From Oscillibacter sp. (GTDB lineage: Bacteria > Bacillota > Clostridia > Oscillospirales > Oscillospiraceae), in the NCBI GenBank assembly GCA_017447005.1, contig JAFSOM010000156.1, positions 1 to 6,888 of the forward strand: DNA of 6,888 nucleotides, read 5' to 3'. The translations under genes were made by a program, and so were the position numbers. Under the pieces are notes generated by a model, which saw only the letters and a list, made by a program, of their open reading frames with translations, was not told the origin of the DNA and ran no database searches. Below, one piece after another: positions 1-6,888 of this stretch (position 1 is the stretch's first letter; each line of letters opens with the position of its first letter).

Positions 1-3000
1 AAATTTCGCATCCAACCAGCGCAGTATGTTCAACTTCATGAAAAATGAAGACAGCGAGAATCTTCAGGCGTTTCAGTGGTTCATTCAGAATTACAGCCCG
101 GAAGAAAGCGAACTTCTGACGATGGATTATCTTTGGAACTTTTTCTATGAAAAAGGCCGGGACGAACACGCTTCCGGGGAAGGACGCACTAACTTGGACA
201 TGATTATCGCCAGCATTCTGGACACCTATCCGCAGAACGCACGGAAGTTGAAGAGGGAACAACAGCGCGTCCTGAAAGTCGTCCTGATGATGCAGGCCAT
301 CAGCCGGAAATTAAACAACTCGGTTGCGCTTCTCCGTCCCACGGAAAAGAATATTCGCCTTGCCTTCGAGGGCTGGGACGCCTGCATCAGTCCGGACGGC
401 TATTTTACGACAAGCCCGGAAAATATTCTCAAACACCAGTTGAAAGACCAGCTTCACATTCTTGTGACATCCCCCACAGAAGAGGGCGTGGACGAGTACA
501 TCACTGCCACGGTGCAGGGCGACCAGGTGCAAATCGACGCGATTGTCAAGCGTCTGAAAGAGGAAACTGCGACTTCCCGCCTTGTGACGGACGCGGAATT
601 GATGGGCGCGTTTCCGCTGTCAGTATCTCAAAAAGCGCGTTTCCACTTTGTTCCGGTTACTGCGGCGACGTTTACCAGAGAGGCCAATAAACTGACTGAC
701 CGTCCGTCCGTTCTTCGCGTTTCCAAGGGTAGCGCCGCCGCCGTGGATTTTCACATTTACGGCGTGATTTGCTTTGCCCGTGACGAGGAGGAGCAAAGGA
801 AACTTCGCAAGCTCATTGCGGAGGCGCGAACGGACACCGAAAAGCGCGGTCTGGCCTTGATAGACGCGAGCGGCATTCCCATGGGCGCGGACCGTTTTGA
901 GGATTGGGCAAAGTACGCTGGGAACGAGGAATATTGGCGGCCCAAAGACCCCCAGATTGCCGATACAAACAAAAATCGCGTTCAAGAACAGATGGACGCA
1001 TGGAAAGACGCCGTTGCCAACGGAAACGTCCTTGTCTATTATGGTGACAGGTTCAACAAGGAACCTTGCGCCGTGAAGCAGTTGAAAACCCGCGTTTTGC
1101 CGGATATTGTCCGGGAAAAATATCCGCTCTCATTCGATAACACCGCCGACAATGCCGCCGTCAGCGAAAACCTTTTCCATGAGGACAATTATCCCGTCAG
1201 CGCGAAATACGGCATTCGTCAGTTGTACGTGGATAGGCGCGGAGAGCGTCCGTTCGGCGGAATCTTTCTGCAAAAAGATATACCGTCTCTCATGAATGGA
1301 GCTTGGAACGTGCCGGAGTATTGGAACCTGTCGCCTATGTTGCCAATCTCCAAACTCAAAACGGAGCTTGACTCGATGATACAATCCCGCCTTGATACGG
1401 ACATCCGTGTCTCCCATGAGGAAATTTATGACTTTCTGTCGGAAAGAGGCTTTATGCCTTGCAACCTCTACGCTTTCCTTACGGGCTTTCTCCTGAAGGA
1501 GTACGCCGGAGAGCCGTACCGCTATGGCATTGGAGAGGCGGGAGAACAGGGAGACATTCAAACGCCGGACTATCTTGGCGACCATATCGGGGAATGCTTC
1601 AAGCGCAAGAATCCTACGCAGGGGATTGAGGACAATCGTTATAAAAAGAAATATCTTGAGATTATGTCCGTACCGCAGAAAGCCTTTGTGGATTTCACGG
1701 CAAAGGCGTTTCAGGTTCCCGGCAGTTCATCGGTGGAGATGGCCGCTACCCAAATGCGTCTCCGCTTAACGAAACTGGGATGTCCTCTTTGGTGTTATAA
1801 AACCATTGACACGAATAATCTGGACTGGTTCCTGGACATTATCGGCAAAATCGCCAATGACAACAGCGGCGGCAACGTGCCTTCCCTTGCGACGAAACTG
1901 GGCGGCAAACTTTTGAATTTCCCCGCCGCGTCCGACCAGCTTGCAAATCTGCTGACGCAGGAAAACGGTCAAAAAGCCTTAGAGGAATTTCTGCGGACGT
2001 TTCGTGACGGAAAACTTGTCGCGCTTGCGGACGCAATTTGCACGCCGTATATGATGAATGATGTGCGGGACACGTTTTCCGGCGAGGCTTTGTGGCTTTG
2101 GGACCAAGAAACCGGAGAGACGCAGATAGACAAACTGATTACGGACTATGAGATTGTCGCCGCGTCCAATCGCTTTGCCGGACAGGATACCTTTTCTTCC
2201 GTAAGTTCCTATCCTGCCTGTATGCGGACGTGGCGGGAAACAGCGCTGTACACGCACATTCCGCTTGCGACTCTCAAAGAACAGGAACCCGGTCTCCGAA
2301 AGTGGCTCTCCTATTTGGATGTGATTCGGACTGAGAATAGCCTGAAAGACTATCAACAGCGCAAGAATTTTTTGAAAACGCTGACGGAACAGGAAACGGA
2401 GATTCGCGCTTTCCTGTCAGGACGGCTAAAACTGTTCGCCTCGGCGTTCGCAAGCTATTTATCCGGCTTGGACGATGAGGCGGTTAAGAAAATCTATAAT
2501 CGCCTTCCAAATTCTTCATTTGGAGACGACAGGGCAACTTTCGCGGAACACGTTGCAAAATACGCGGGAGACGAACAAGCCGCTCAAAAGAAGAGCCAGT
2601 TGCGGGAGAAATGGAAAAAAGCATCCGGCTTTGACGACCCGGTGAAATGGTCAGACCATTATAAAACGCCTATCTTGGCCTTGATTCCCGATACCCGGCA
2701 ACAGGAGCAGGCGCGAAAACTATTCGCCGCGTTGCTTGCCTCCAATCCCATTGAGGCTGAAATTAACGCGGCGATGGAGTATTTGGACTCCAATCCGTCG
2801 TTCTTGGCATTGCTGAATAATCAGGCGGAAATTGACCGCGCCTTTGTCCGGGAGCTAATCGGAAAATATCATCTTCTGGTTTCCGTGACGCAGGCCCGCA
2901 ACGCGATTGAAAGCCGCTCTCCCATGCGCTGTTACGACTGGCTCTCCGGCAACGCCGCAAAGGAGATTATCCGGCAGGAAGCGGACAAGAATTACCTTTC

Positions 3001-3151
3001 CGGCGCGAATCAGGAACTGCTGGACTGGATTGACAGCACGATGGACGGCCCCCGCGCAAAGGACTACCTCAAACGCTTGGTAAAGGACAAGCTGGACGTG
3101 GGCATTCAAATTATGGACGAAGAAGGGGTGCGGCATGAGAACGACAGTTGA
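1..3151 (+). CDS. brxC: BREX BrxC-type ATPase, C-terminal part (5' truncated by window edge)
   Basis: The reading frame is open from the first full codon (base 2) through the ATG at 26, so the true start lies left of the window and this ATG is probably internal. About 1,050 residues are visible. They contain no Walker A motif. The opening stretch (ASNQRS, then MFNFM) resembles the segment that follows the nucleotide-binding core in large P-loop ATPases of defence systems, so the ATPase domain is expected upstream. The remainder is hydrophilic and mostly helical in character, with no membrane segment or signal peptide. A distinctive KWSDHYKTPILALIP patch lies at 874-888 (numbered from the ATG at 26), followed by a helix-rich, charged tail. 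The gene overlaps pglZ by 17 nt. BrxC/PglY proteins are large cytoplasmic ATPases essential to BREX, and in type 4 the equivalent is called BrxC4. The assignment rests on position, size and general character. It could be another large defence ATPase paired with PglZ. Confidence 0.68.
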   Translation, partial: NFASNQRSMFNFMKNEDSENLQAFQWFIQNYSPEESELLTMDYLWNFFYEKGRDEHASGEGRTNLDMIIASILDTYPQNARKLKREQQRVLKVVLMMQAISRKLNNSVALLRPTEKNIRLAFEGWDACISPDGYFTTSPENILKHQLKDQLHILVTSPTEEGVDEYITATVQGDQVQIDAIVKRLKEETATSRLVTDAELMGAFPLSVSQKARFHFVPVTAATFTREANKLTDRPSVLRVSKGSAAAVDFHIYGVICFARDEEEQRKLRKLIAEARTDTEKRGLALIDASGIPMGADRFEDWAKYAGNEEYWRPKDPQIADTNKNRVQEQMDAWKDAVANGNVLVYYGDRFNKEPCAVKQLKTRVLPDIVREKYPLSFDNTADNAAVSENLFHEDNYPVSAKYGIRQLYVDRRGERPFGGIFLQKDIPSLMNGAWNVPEYWNLSPMLPISKLKTELDSMIQSRLDTDIRVSHEEIYDFLSERGFMPCNLYAFLTGFLLKEYAGEPYRYGIGEAGEQGDIQTPDYLGDHIGECFKRKNPTQGIEDNRYKKKYLEIMSVPQKAFVDFTAKAFQVPGSSSVEMAATQMRLRLTKLGCPLWCYKTIDTNNLDWFLDIIGKIANDNSGGNVPSLATKLGGKLLNFPAASDQLANLLTQENGQKALEEFLRTFRDGKLVALADAICTPYMMNDVRDTFSGEALWLWDQETGETQIDKLITDYEIVAASNRFAGQDTFSSVSSYPACMRTWRETALYTHIPLATLKEQEPGLRKWLSYLDVIRTENSLKDYQQRKNFLKTLTEQETEIRAFLSGRLKLFASAFASYLSGLDDEAVKKIYNRLPNSSFGDDRATFAEHVAKYAGDEQAAQKKSQLREKWKKASGFDDPVKWSDHYKTPILALIPDTRQQEQARKLFAALLASNPIEAEINAAMEYLDSNPSFLALLNNQAEIDRAFVRELIGKYHLLVSVTQARNAIESRSPMRCYDWLSGNAAKEIIRQEADKNYLSGANQELLDWIDSTMDGPRAKDYLKRLVKDKLDVGIQIMDEEGVRHENDS
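3123..3128 (+). promoter_or_regulatory. Ribosome binding site for pglZ
   Basis: AAGGGG lies 6 nt before the ATG at 3135, inside the 3' end of the upstream ATPase gene. It supports this ATG as the pglZ start and suggests translational coupling to the ATPase, whose stop codon (3149-3151) lies 17 nt into pglZ. Confidence 0.6.
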
Positions 3152-5369
3152 CGGCGCGATTGCCGCCGTCCACCGCTATTTGGACGGCGATTCGACTTAT
3201 CCGTTTTTCGTCGCTGTGGAAAACGCCCCGGATACGGACAGAATCGTACAGTCGTTGGGCGACTTTCGTCAGATGAAACTCAGCGATTACTGTTCGTCCG
3301 CTTGCCCGGACAGTTCCCCGGAAGAAGACCGTATGATTGACGCGCTCTATCAGGAAAAGTCTAATGTTTTCATCCGGGGATCGGGCGAATATCTGACGTT
3401 GTGGCCTCATAGTCCTTTGCTGGATTGCCTGTTTGACAAGACATTTTCCCACAAGACGGTTGTATTTGGGCGGAATCTGTCGGAAAAACTGGAACGCTTA
3501 CAGGAGCGGGAAAGCAAATTTACCTTCCTGCGCTGGCTTGCGGTAGATTCGGAACCGGATTTCTCCGTTATCGGGGTACATCCCTCCGTCAAAATTCCCG
3601 CGATTGAGGATTTCCGTCAGCTGCTCCAAACCATTGAAACAGGCGCGGTAGGGAAAAAGTATGTCCGTACAAATCTGGCATTGGAAAACATCCCATATAT
3701 CGTATCCGCTTGGGACGCGATTCGGGAATGTTCCGATTCCTTTGACGTACCTGAAAACGCGCTTTCTTCTGAACAATGGGGAGAGTATATCAAAGACAGT
3801 CATCTCGACGGCGAAACGCCGCTTCATTGGAGAACCTTTCTCCGGCAGAAACTGCGCGGGGCGCAGTCGGATTATTTCCGCTTGGTCATGGACTATTCCC
3901 CTGACTATGCTGCCTATCGGCGTTCCATTGCCTCCGCGATTCTCCGTTATGAATATTCAGCTCCCGCTTTCAGAACGCTTTATGAGGAGCGGAAAGAACT
4001 GTTGCGCCAGTATCCTGATTACGACATCAGCGAGTATCTCCGTGACAGCCGCGTGAGGGACAAGGAGCGTATTCATTACCTGACTGACAACACAAAAGAA
4101 GAACGTCGGGCTGTCATAGAGGAATTAGCGCATATTCGGAAAATTCCAGATGATTTACCCCTGATTTATCCTGATTTGGCGGCGTATCTTGACGAGTATC
4201 GTTTTGAAACCGCCGACTGCGGCGAATTGTTCACATGGTATTTTGAACGCTACAAAATGCAGAAAGTATTGAACGAAATCGAGCCGGACTTTTTGGAGAA
4301 GGTGGAGACGTTATCTAAACCGGGAGAACGACAGTATCAGCGTCTGCCCACACGAGGCATGATGATGACGCAACTTAAAGCGAACGGAACCGGGCTTTAC
4401 TGGCTGGACGCTTTGGGCGTGGAATACTTGGGATATATCCGAAAAATAGCGAAGAAACTGAACCTTCGGATTCAAATCCATATCGCGCAGACTTCTTTGC
4501 CTACCATTACAAGATTGCCTTCCAAAGGACAGTATAGCGTGGAAGAGCGAAAGCACAACGGAAGTTTTCACGATGACTGGACAGGCTTTAAGCGTCCGAG
4601 AGACCCTGCTTTAGATGATGTAAAGCATGACGGCGTCAAACCTTACGCAAAAAGCACCGCCCCCGCCGTACATCTTGCAGACGAATTGGAAGTCATCGAA
4701 GAAGCATTGACAACCATCAAATTTGATTTGGTGGAGCGCCGTGAGGGAGTGGAGAAAATGTTGCTTGTCTCCGACCACGGCGCAAGTCGATTGTGTGTTT
4801 TGCACCAGCGCGAAAATAAGTGGGCAATGTCGGAAAAGGGAAAATACTCCGGTCGTTGCTGTCCTGTCGGAGACGCGGATGAGCCTCCGGATTCCGCGAC
4901 GAAGGAAAGCGGCTTCTGGGTGTTGGCGAACTATGACCGCTTTAAGGGAAGTAGAGCCGCGATGGTTGAAGTTCACGGCGGCGCGTCTCTGGAAGAGGTC
5001 ATCATTCCCCTGATTGAAATTGAGCTTGCCAATCAGAAGATTGAATGCTATGTTCCGGGATTTGAGGACGCGGAGACGGCTGTCATTGAGAAACCTTTTG
5101 ACGGAAAACCGATACTGCCGCTCTATTGCTCCAATGCGGCGGCGCGGATTCGCGTCCGCGTCAAAGACCGGGAATATGTGGGCGCACAGGATTCACAGAA
5201 CGGGAACTTATTTCATGTTTTCCTTGACGGTCACTGGGTTACAGGGATTCCTTATCAGGCTGTCGCGTATGACGGAGACAACGAATTGACAACCCTTCGT
5301 TTCGTTCTTCGTCGGGAGAAGAAGTCTACAATGAATGACCGGGACGGCACAGAATTTTTTGCTGACTAA
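3135..5369 (+). CDS. pglZ: BREX phosphatase-like protein PglZ (type 4-like)
   Basis: A complete 744-aa protein. PglZ is the hallmark of all BREX types and belongs to the alkaline-phosphatase superfamily. It is a cytoplasmic metal-dependent hydrolase whose physiological substrate is unsettled. The catalytic PglZ domain is in the C-terminal half. D425 in YWLDALGVEYLG is a likely metal ligand. SLPTIT at 454-459 holds the candidate nucleophile threonine (T457 or T459). D547 and H548 in SDHG (546-549) and H614 in the HGGASLEEVIIPL signature (614-626) are likely metal-binding residues. The N-terminal ~400 residues include a GSGEYL patch at 82-87, probably part of a family-specific N-terminal region. 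The final ~100 residues after the HGG motif look beta-rich, like the small C-terminal domain of other PglZ proteins. The ATG is supported by AAGGGG 6 nt upstream. The gene overlaps the ATPase gene by 17 nt and lies 14 nt before brxL. Family assignment is firm; the type 4 subtype is inferred from gene order. Confidence 0.93.
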   Translation: MRTTVDGAIAAVHRYLDGDSTYPFFVAVENAPDTDRIVQSLGDFRQMKLSDYCSSACPDSSPEEDRMIDALYQEKSNVFIRGSGEYLTLWPHSPLLDCLFDKTFSHKTVVFGRNLSEKLERLQERESKFTFLRWLAVDSEPDFSVIGVHPSVKIPAIEDFRQLLQTIETGAVGKKYVRTNLALENIPYIVSAWDAIRECSDSFDVPENALSSEQWGEYIKDSHLDGETPLHWRTFLRQKLRGAQSDYFRLVMDYSPDYAAYRRSIASAILRYEYSAPAFRTLYEERKELLRQYPDYDISEYLRDSRVRDKERIHYLTDNTKEERRAVIEELAHIRKIPDDLPLIYPDLAAYLDEYRFETADCGELFTWYFERYKMQKVLNEIEPDFLEKVETLSKPGERQYQRLPTRGMMMTQLKANGTGLYWLDALGVEYLGYIRKIAKKLNLRIQIHIAQTSLPTITRLPSKGQYSVEERKHNGSFHDDWTGFKRPRDPALDDVKHDGVKPYAKSTAPAVHLADELEVIEEALTTIKFDLVERREGVEKMLLVSDHGASRLCVLHQRENKWAMSEKGKYSGRCCPVGDADEPPDSATKESGFWVLANYDRFKGSRAAMVEVHGGASLEEVIIPLIEIELANQKIECYVPGFEDAETAVIEKPFDGKPILPLYCSNAAARIRVRVKDREYVGAQDSQNGNLFHVFLDGHWVTGIPYQAVAYDGDNELTTLRFVLRREKKSTMNDRDGTEFFAD

Positions 5370-5374
5370 GGAGG
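5368..5374 (+). promoter_or_regulatory. Strong Shine-Dalgarno site deciding the TTG start of brxL
   Basis: AAGGAGG begins inside the TAA stop of pglZ and ends 9 nt before the TTG at 5384. This near-perfect anti-16S match at normal spacing selects the TTG over the first in-frame ATG (5417-5419, codon 12), which has no purine-rich site before it. Confidence 0.85.
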
Positions 5375-5383
5375 GATTTATCC

Positions 5384-6829
5384 TTGGTTGATAAACTGCG
5401 GGACTATTTCGACGATATGGCGGTGTACAAGGACTTAAAAAACAACAATATCTTTTCCTCTTTGGGGCTTCCTTCGTTCACGCGAGACTGGCTACTGAAA
5501 CGCTTTGAGGATGAAGAAGGAAACTTTGACATTGATGAGCTTTCTGATTTCGTCAGACGTTTCATTCCCCGCCGCAACGACTGGAACGCAATCAAGAGCC
5601 GGATTGTGAAAGACCACGAGCGCGTGAAGATGTTGACCAAACTTTCCATTGAAGTGGATGTCAGGCAGGGGGAAGTGTCTTTCGCGCTTCCGGACTTGGG
5701 CTTGTCCGCAAAGGAAACCATCATTGAGGATTCCGTGTGGCAGGATGTCAAAGATGAACTGGTTTCCGGGCAGGAAGTCTGGGGCATGATAGAGCTTGGA
5801 TACCGCGACCCGGACGACAGCGTAAGGCCTCGACTGCCCGGGAAAATCAGGCTGCTTCGCTTTCAGAACTTCTGCCCCTATACGATTAATCTTGACTTTT
5901 ACAAGGATGTCCGTGACCGTTTCACCATTGGCGAGTGGCTGGACGTTCAGCTGGGTGCGATTGACTACAACGCGGCGGGCTATCGTACAGAGGAAGAAAA
6001 ACTGACCATGTTGACGCGCCTTCTCCCGTTTGTGGAAAAGCGGTTGAATCTGATTGAACTGGCCCCGAAGGGGACGGGGAAATCTTATCTTTTCGGACGC
6101 GTCAGCCGTTACGGCTGGCTCTCCTCCGGCGGCATCATGAGCAGGGCGAAGCTGTTCTACGATATTTCGCGCGGGACAGAGGGCTTGATGTCAACTTATG
6201 ACTTTGTCACGCTGGACGAGGTGCAGTCGATTTCTTTCACCGACGTGGATGAAATGCGCGCCGCGCTCAAGGGATACTTGGAGAGCGGGGAATACACGGT
6301 CGGCAATCATAAAGGCATTGCGTGGGCCGGTATGGTTTTATGCGGCAACATCTCGAAAACCGTCATGGATAACGACGCGACCACCGACATGTTTACGGAA
6401 CTCCCGTCGGCCTTCCACGAATCCGCGTTGTTGGAGCGCTTTCATGGCTTTATCAAAGGTTGGCACATCCCGCGCATGAATGACGACTTGAAGATAAACG
6501 GATGGGCCTTAAATTCGGAGTATTTTTGCTCTATTTTGCATGAACTCAGGGACGATTCCAGTTACCGCGCTATCGTGGATAGGCTTATAGAAGTCCCTGA
6601 CGGTGCCGATACGCGGGATACGGAGGCGGTCAAGCGGATTGCCACGGCCTATCTGAAACTGCTCTTTCCCAATGTCCGTCACGCGGACGAGATAAAGCCG
6701 CACGAATTTAACCTCTACTGTTTGCGAAGAGCCTGTATTATGCGGTCTATCATCGTGAATCAGATGGCATTGATGGACAAGGAATACGCCGGGAAGGAAG
6801 TCCCTCGTTTTACGGTGAGGTCGCTGTGA
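5384..6829 (+). CDS. brxL: BREX Lon-related AAA+ protein BrxL, short form
   Basis: A complete 481-aa protein starting at TTG, chosen because AAGGAGG lies 9 nt upstream. BrxL is the AAA+ component found in type 1 and type 4 BREX; characterised members form ring-shaped, DNA-binding assemblies related to Lon and MCM proteins. Residues ~1-200 match the general layout of the BrxL N-terminal region (probable DNA-binding or assembly role), including LPGKIRLLRFQNF before the ATPase core. Walker A is APKGTGKS at 227-234 (K233, S234). Walker B is FVTLDE at 274-279 (D278, E279). A sensor-1-like asparagine is N322 in VLCGNIS. The conserved LLERFHGFIKGWHIPRM segment at 349-365 carries candidate arginine fingers R352 and R364. 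The protein ends about 116 residues after this segment, so there is no room for the C-terminal Lon-type protease-fold domain of the ~680-aa type 1 BrxL. Shorter BrxL relatives of about 450-480 aa are known to me, so this is probably natural. The gene overlaps the next start codon by 1 nt. Confidence 0.92.
   Translation: MVDKLRDYFDDMAVYKDLKNNNIFSSLGLPSFTRDWLLKRFEDEEGNFDIDELSDFVRRFIPRRNDWNAIKSRIVKDHERVKMLTKLSIEVDVRQGEVSFALPDLGLSAKETIIEDSVWQDVKDELVSGQEVWGMIELGYRDPDDSVRPRLPGKIRLLRFQNFCPYTINLDFYKDVRDRFTIGEWLDVQLGAIDYNAAGYRTEEEKLTMLTRLLPFVEKRLNLIELAPKGTGKSYLFGRVSRYGWLSSGGIMSRAKLFYDISRGTEGLMSTYDFVTLDEVQSISFTDVDEMRAALKGYLESGEYTVGNHKGIAWAGMVLCGNISKTVMDNDATTDMFTELPSAFHESALLERFHGFIKGWHIPRMNDDLKINGWALNSEYFCSILHELRDDSSYRAIVDRLIEVPDGADTRDTEAVKRIATAYLKLLFPNVRHADEIKPHEFNLYCLRRACIMRSIIVNQMALMDKEYAGKEVPRFTVRSL
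6814..6820 (+). promoter_or_regulatory. Ribosome binding site for the downstream small gene
   Basis: GGTGAGG, near the 3' end of brxL, lies 8 nt before the ATG at 6829. Together with the TGATG stop/start overlap it supports a real, translationally coupled gene here. Confidence 0.5.
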
Positions 6830-6888
6830 TGAAGCGTCAAATCTGTTGCTCGTGCGGGAAAGAGCCGCTTTCCCGTGATGAAGTCGGC
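6829..6888 (+). CDS. N-terminus of a probable zinc-ribbon-like protein (3' truncated by window edge)
   Basis: Only the first 20 codons are visible. The ATG overlaps the brxL TGA by one base (TGATG) and has GGTGAGG 8 nt upstream. The peptide begins MKRQICCSCGKEPLS and continues open to the window edge. A CxxC pair (C6 and C9, with C7 also available) followed by GK looks like the first knuckle of a zinc ribbon; the second pair would lie beyond the edge. Small stand-alone proteins that start this way (CxxCG, then a SRDEIG-like stretch) are familiar to me from Clostridia-type genomes, but I know no function for them. Nothing seen resembles a PAPS reductase or a Lon protease domain, although 20 residues cannot exclude either. 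It may be an operon accessory or simply the neighbouring gene. Confidence 0.6.
   Translation, partial: MKRQICCSCGKEPLSRDEVG

Noticed and set aside
26..28. ATG at 26 as the true start of the first gene
   Set aside because: The frame is open to the window edge, the upstream residues (NFASNQRS) read as continuous protein, there is no convincing ribosome site before it, and a P-loop domain expected for this kind of protein is missing.
1130..1585. A 151-codon minus-strand open frame, and other minus-strand open frames across the ATPase and pglZ genes
   Set aside because: They lie wholly inside strongly supported plus-strand genes, have no family-like motifs, and are of the kind expected as antisense shadows of GC-balanced coding sequence.
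3661..4056. A 131-codon plus-strand open frame inside pglZ
   Set aside because: Out of frame with pglZ, low-information composition and no recognisable domain; the pglZ frame fully explains the region.
5143..5160. Inverted repeat CGCGGA / TCCGCG with a 6-nt loop, as a possible hairpin
   Set aside because: It sits within the conserved coding part of pglZ, has only a 6-bp stem and no T-run, and is not near a gene end, so it is not supported as a terminator or regulatory element.
5370..5383. Possible promoter or terminator between pglZ and brxL
   Set aside because: The gap is only 14 nt and is filled by the ribosome binding site, leaving no room for either element.

Overview
The window is a densely packed, plus-strand-only piece of a BREX (bacteriophage exclusion) defence operon. 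Three large genes and the start of a fourth follow each other with almost no spacing: (1) the C-terminal ~1,050 residues of a large BrxC-type protein, cut by the left edge; (2) a complete PglZ-family protein of 744 aa; (3) a complete short-form BrxL AAA+ protein of 481 aa; (4) the first 20 codons of a small cysteine-motif (zinc-ribbon-like) protein, cut by the right edge.

The PglZ and BrxL calls rest on motifs read in the translations. PglZ shows D425, the SLPTIT segment at 454-459, SDHG at 546-549 and the HGG...IIPL signature at 614-626. BrxL shows Walker A ending GKS at 232-234, Walker B LDE at 277-279, a sensor-like N322 and arginines at 352 and 364. The BrxC-type call for the first gene is weaker. 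Its P-loop would lie upstream of the window, so the assignment depends on position next to pglZ, size and general character.

The order ATPase - pglZ - brxL, with the ATPase and pglZ overlapping by 17 nt, leaves no room for the PglX methyltransferase that sits between brxC and pglZ in type 1 BREX. As I recall it, type 4 BREX is brxP - brxC4 - pglZ - brxL, with brxP encoding a PAPS-reductase-like protein, and this layout matches. The prediction is therefore a type 4-like system with brxP just left of the window. Self/non-self marking would then depend on something other than PglX.

The genes look like one transcript. ATPase and pglZ overlap by 17 nt, pglZ and brxL are 14 nt apart with a strong Shine-Dalgarno touching the pglZ stop, and brxL and the downstream gene overlap as TGATG. 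No promoter or terminator is visible, and there is no non-coding stretch longer than about 14 nt. The AAGGAGG ribosome site serving a TTG start and the intermediate GC content suggest a Bacillota-like (Clostridia or Negativicutes) host, but this is only an inference. No tRNA, rRNA, CRISPR array, insertion sequence or repeat was seen.
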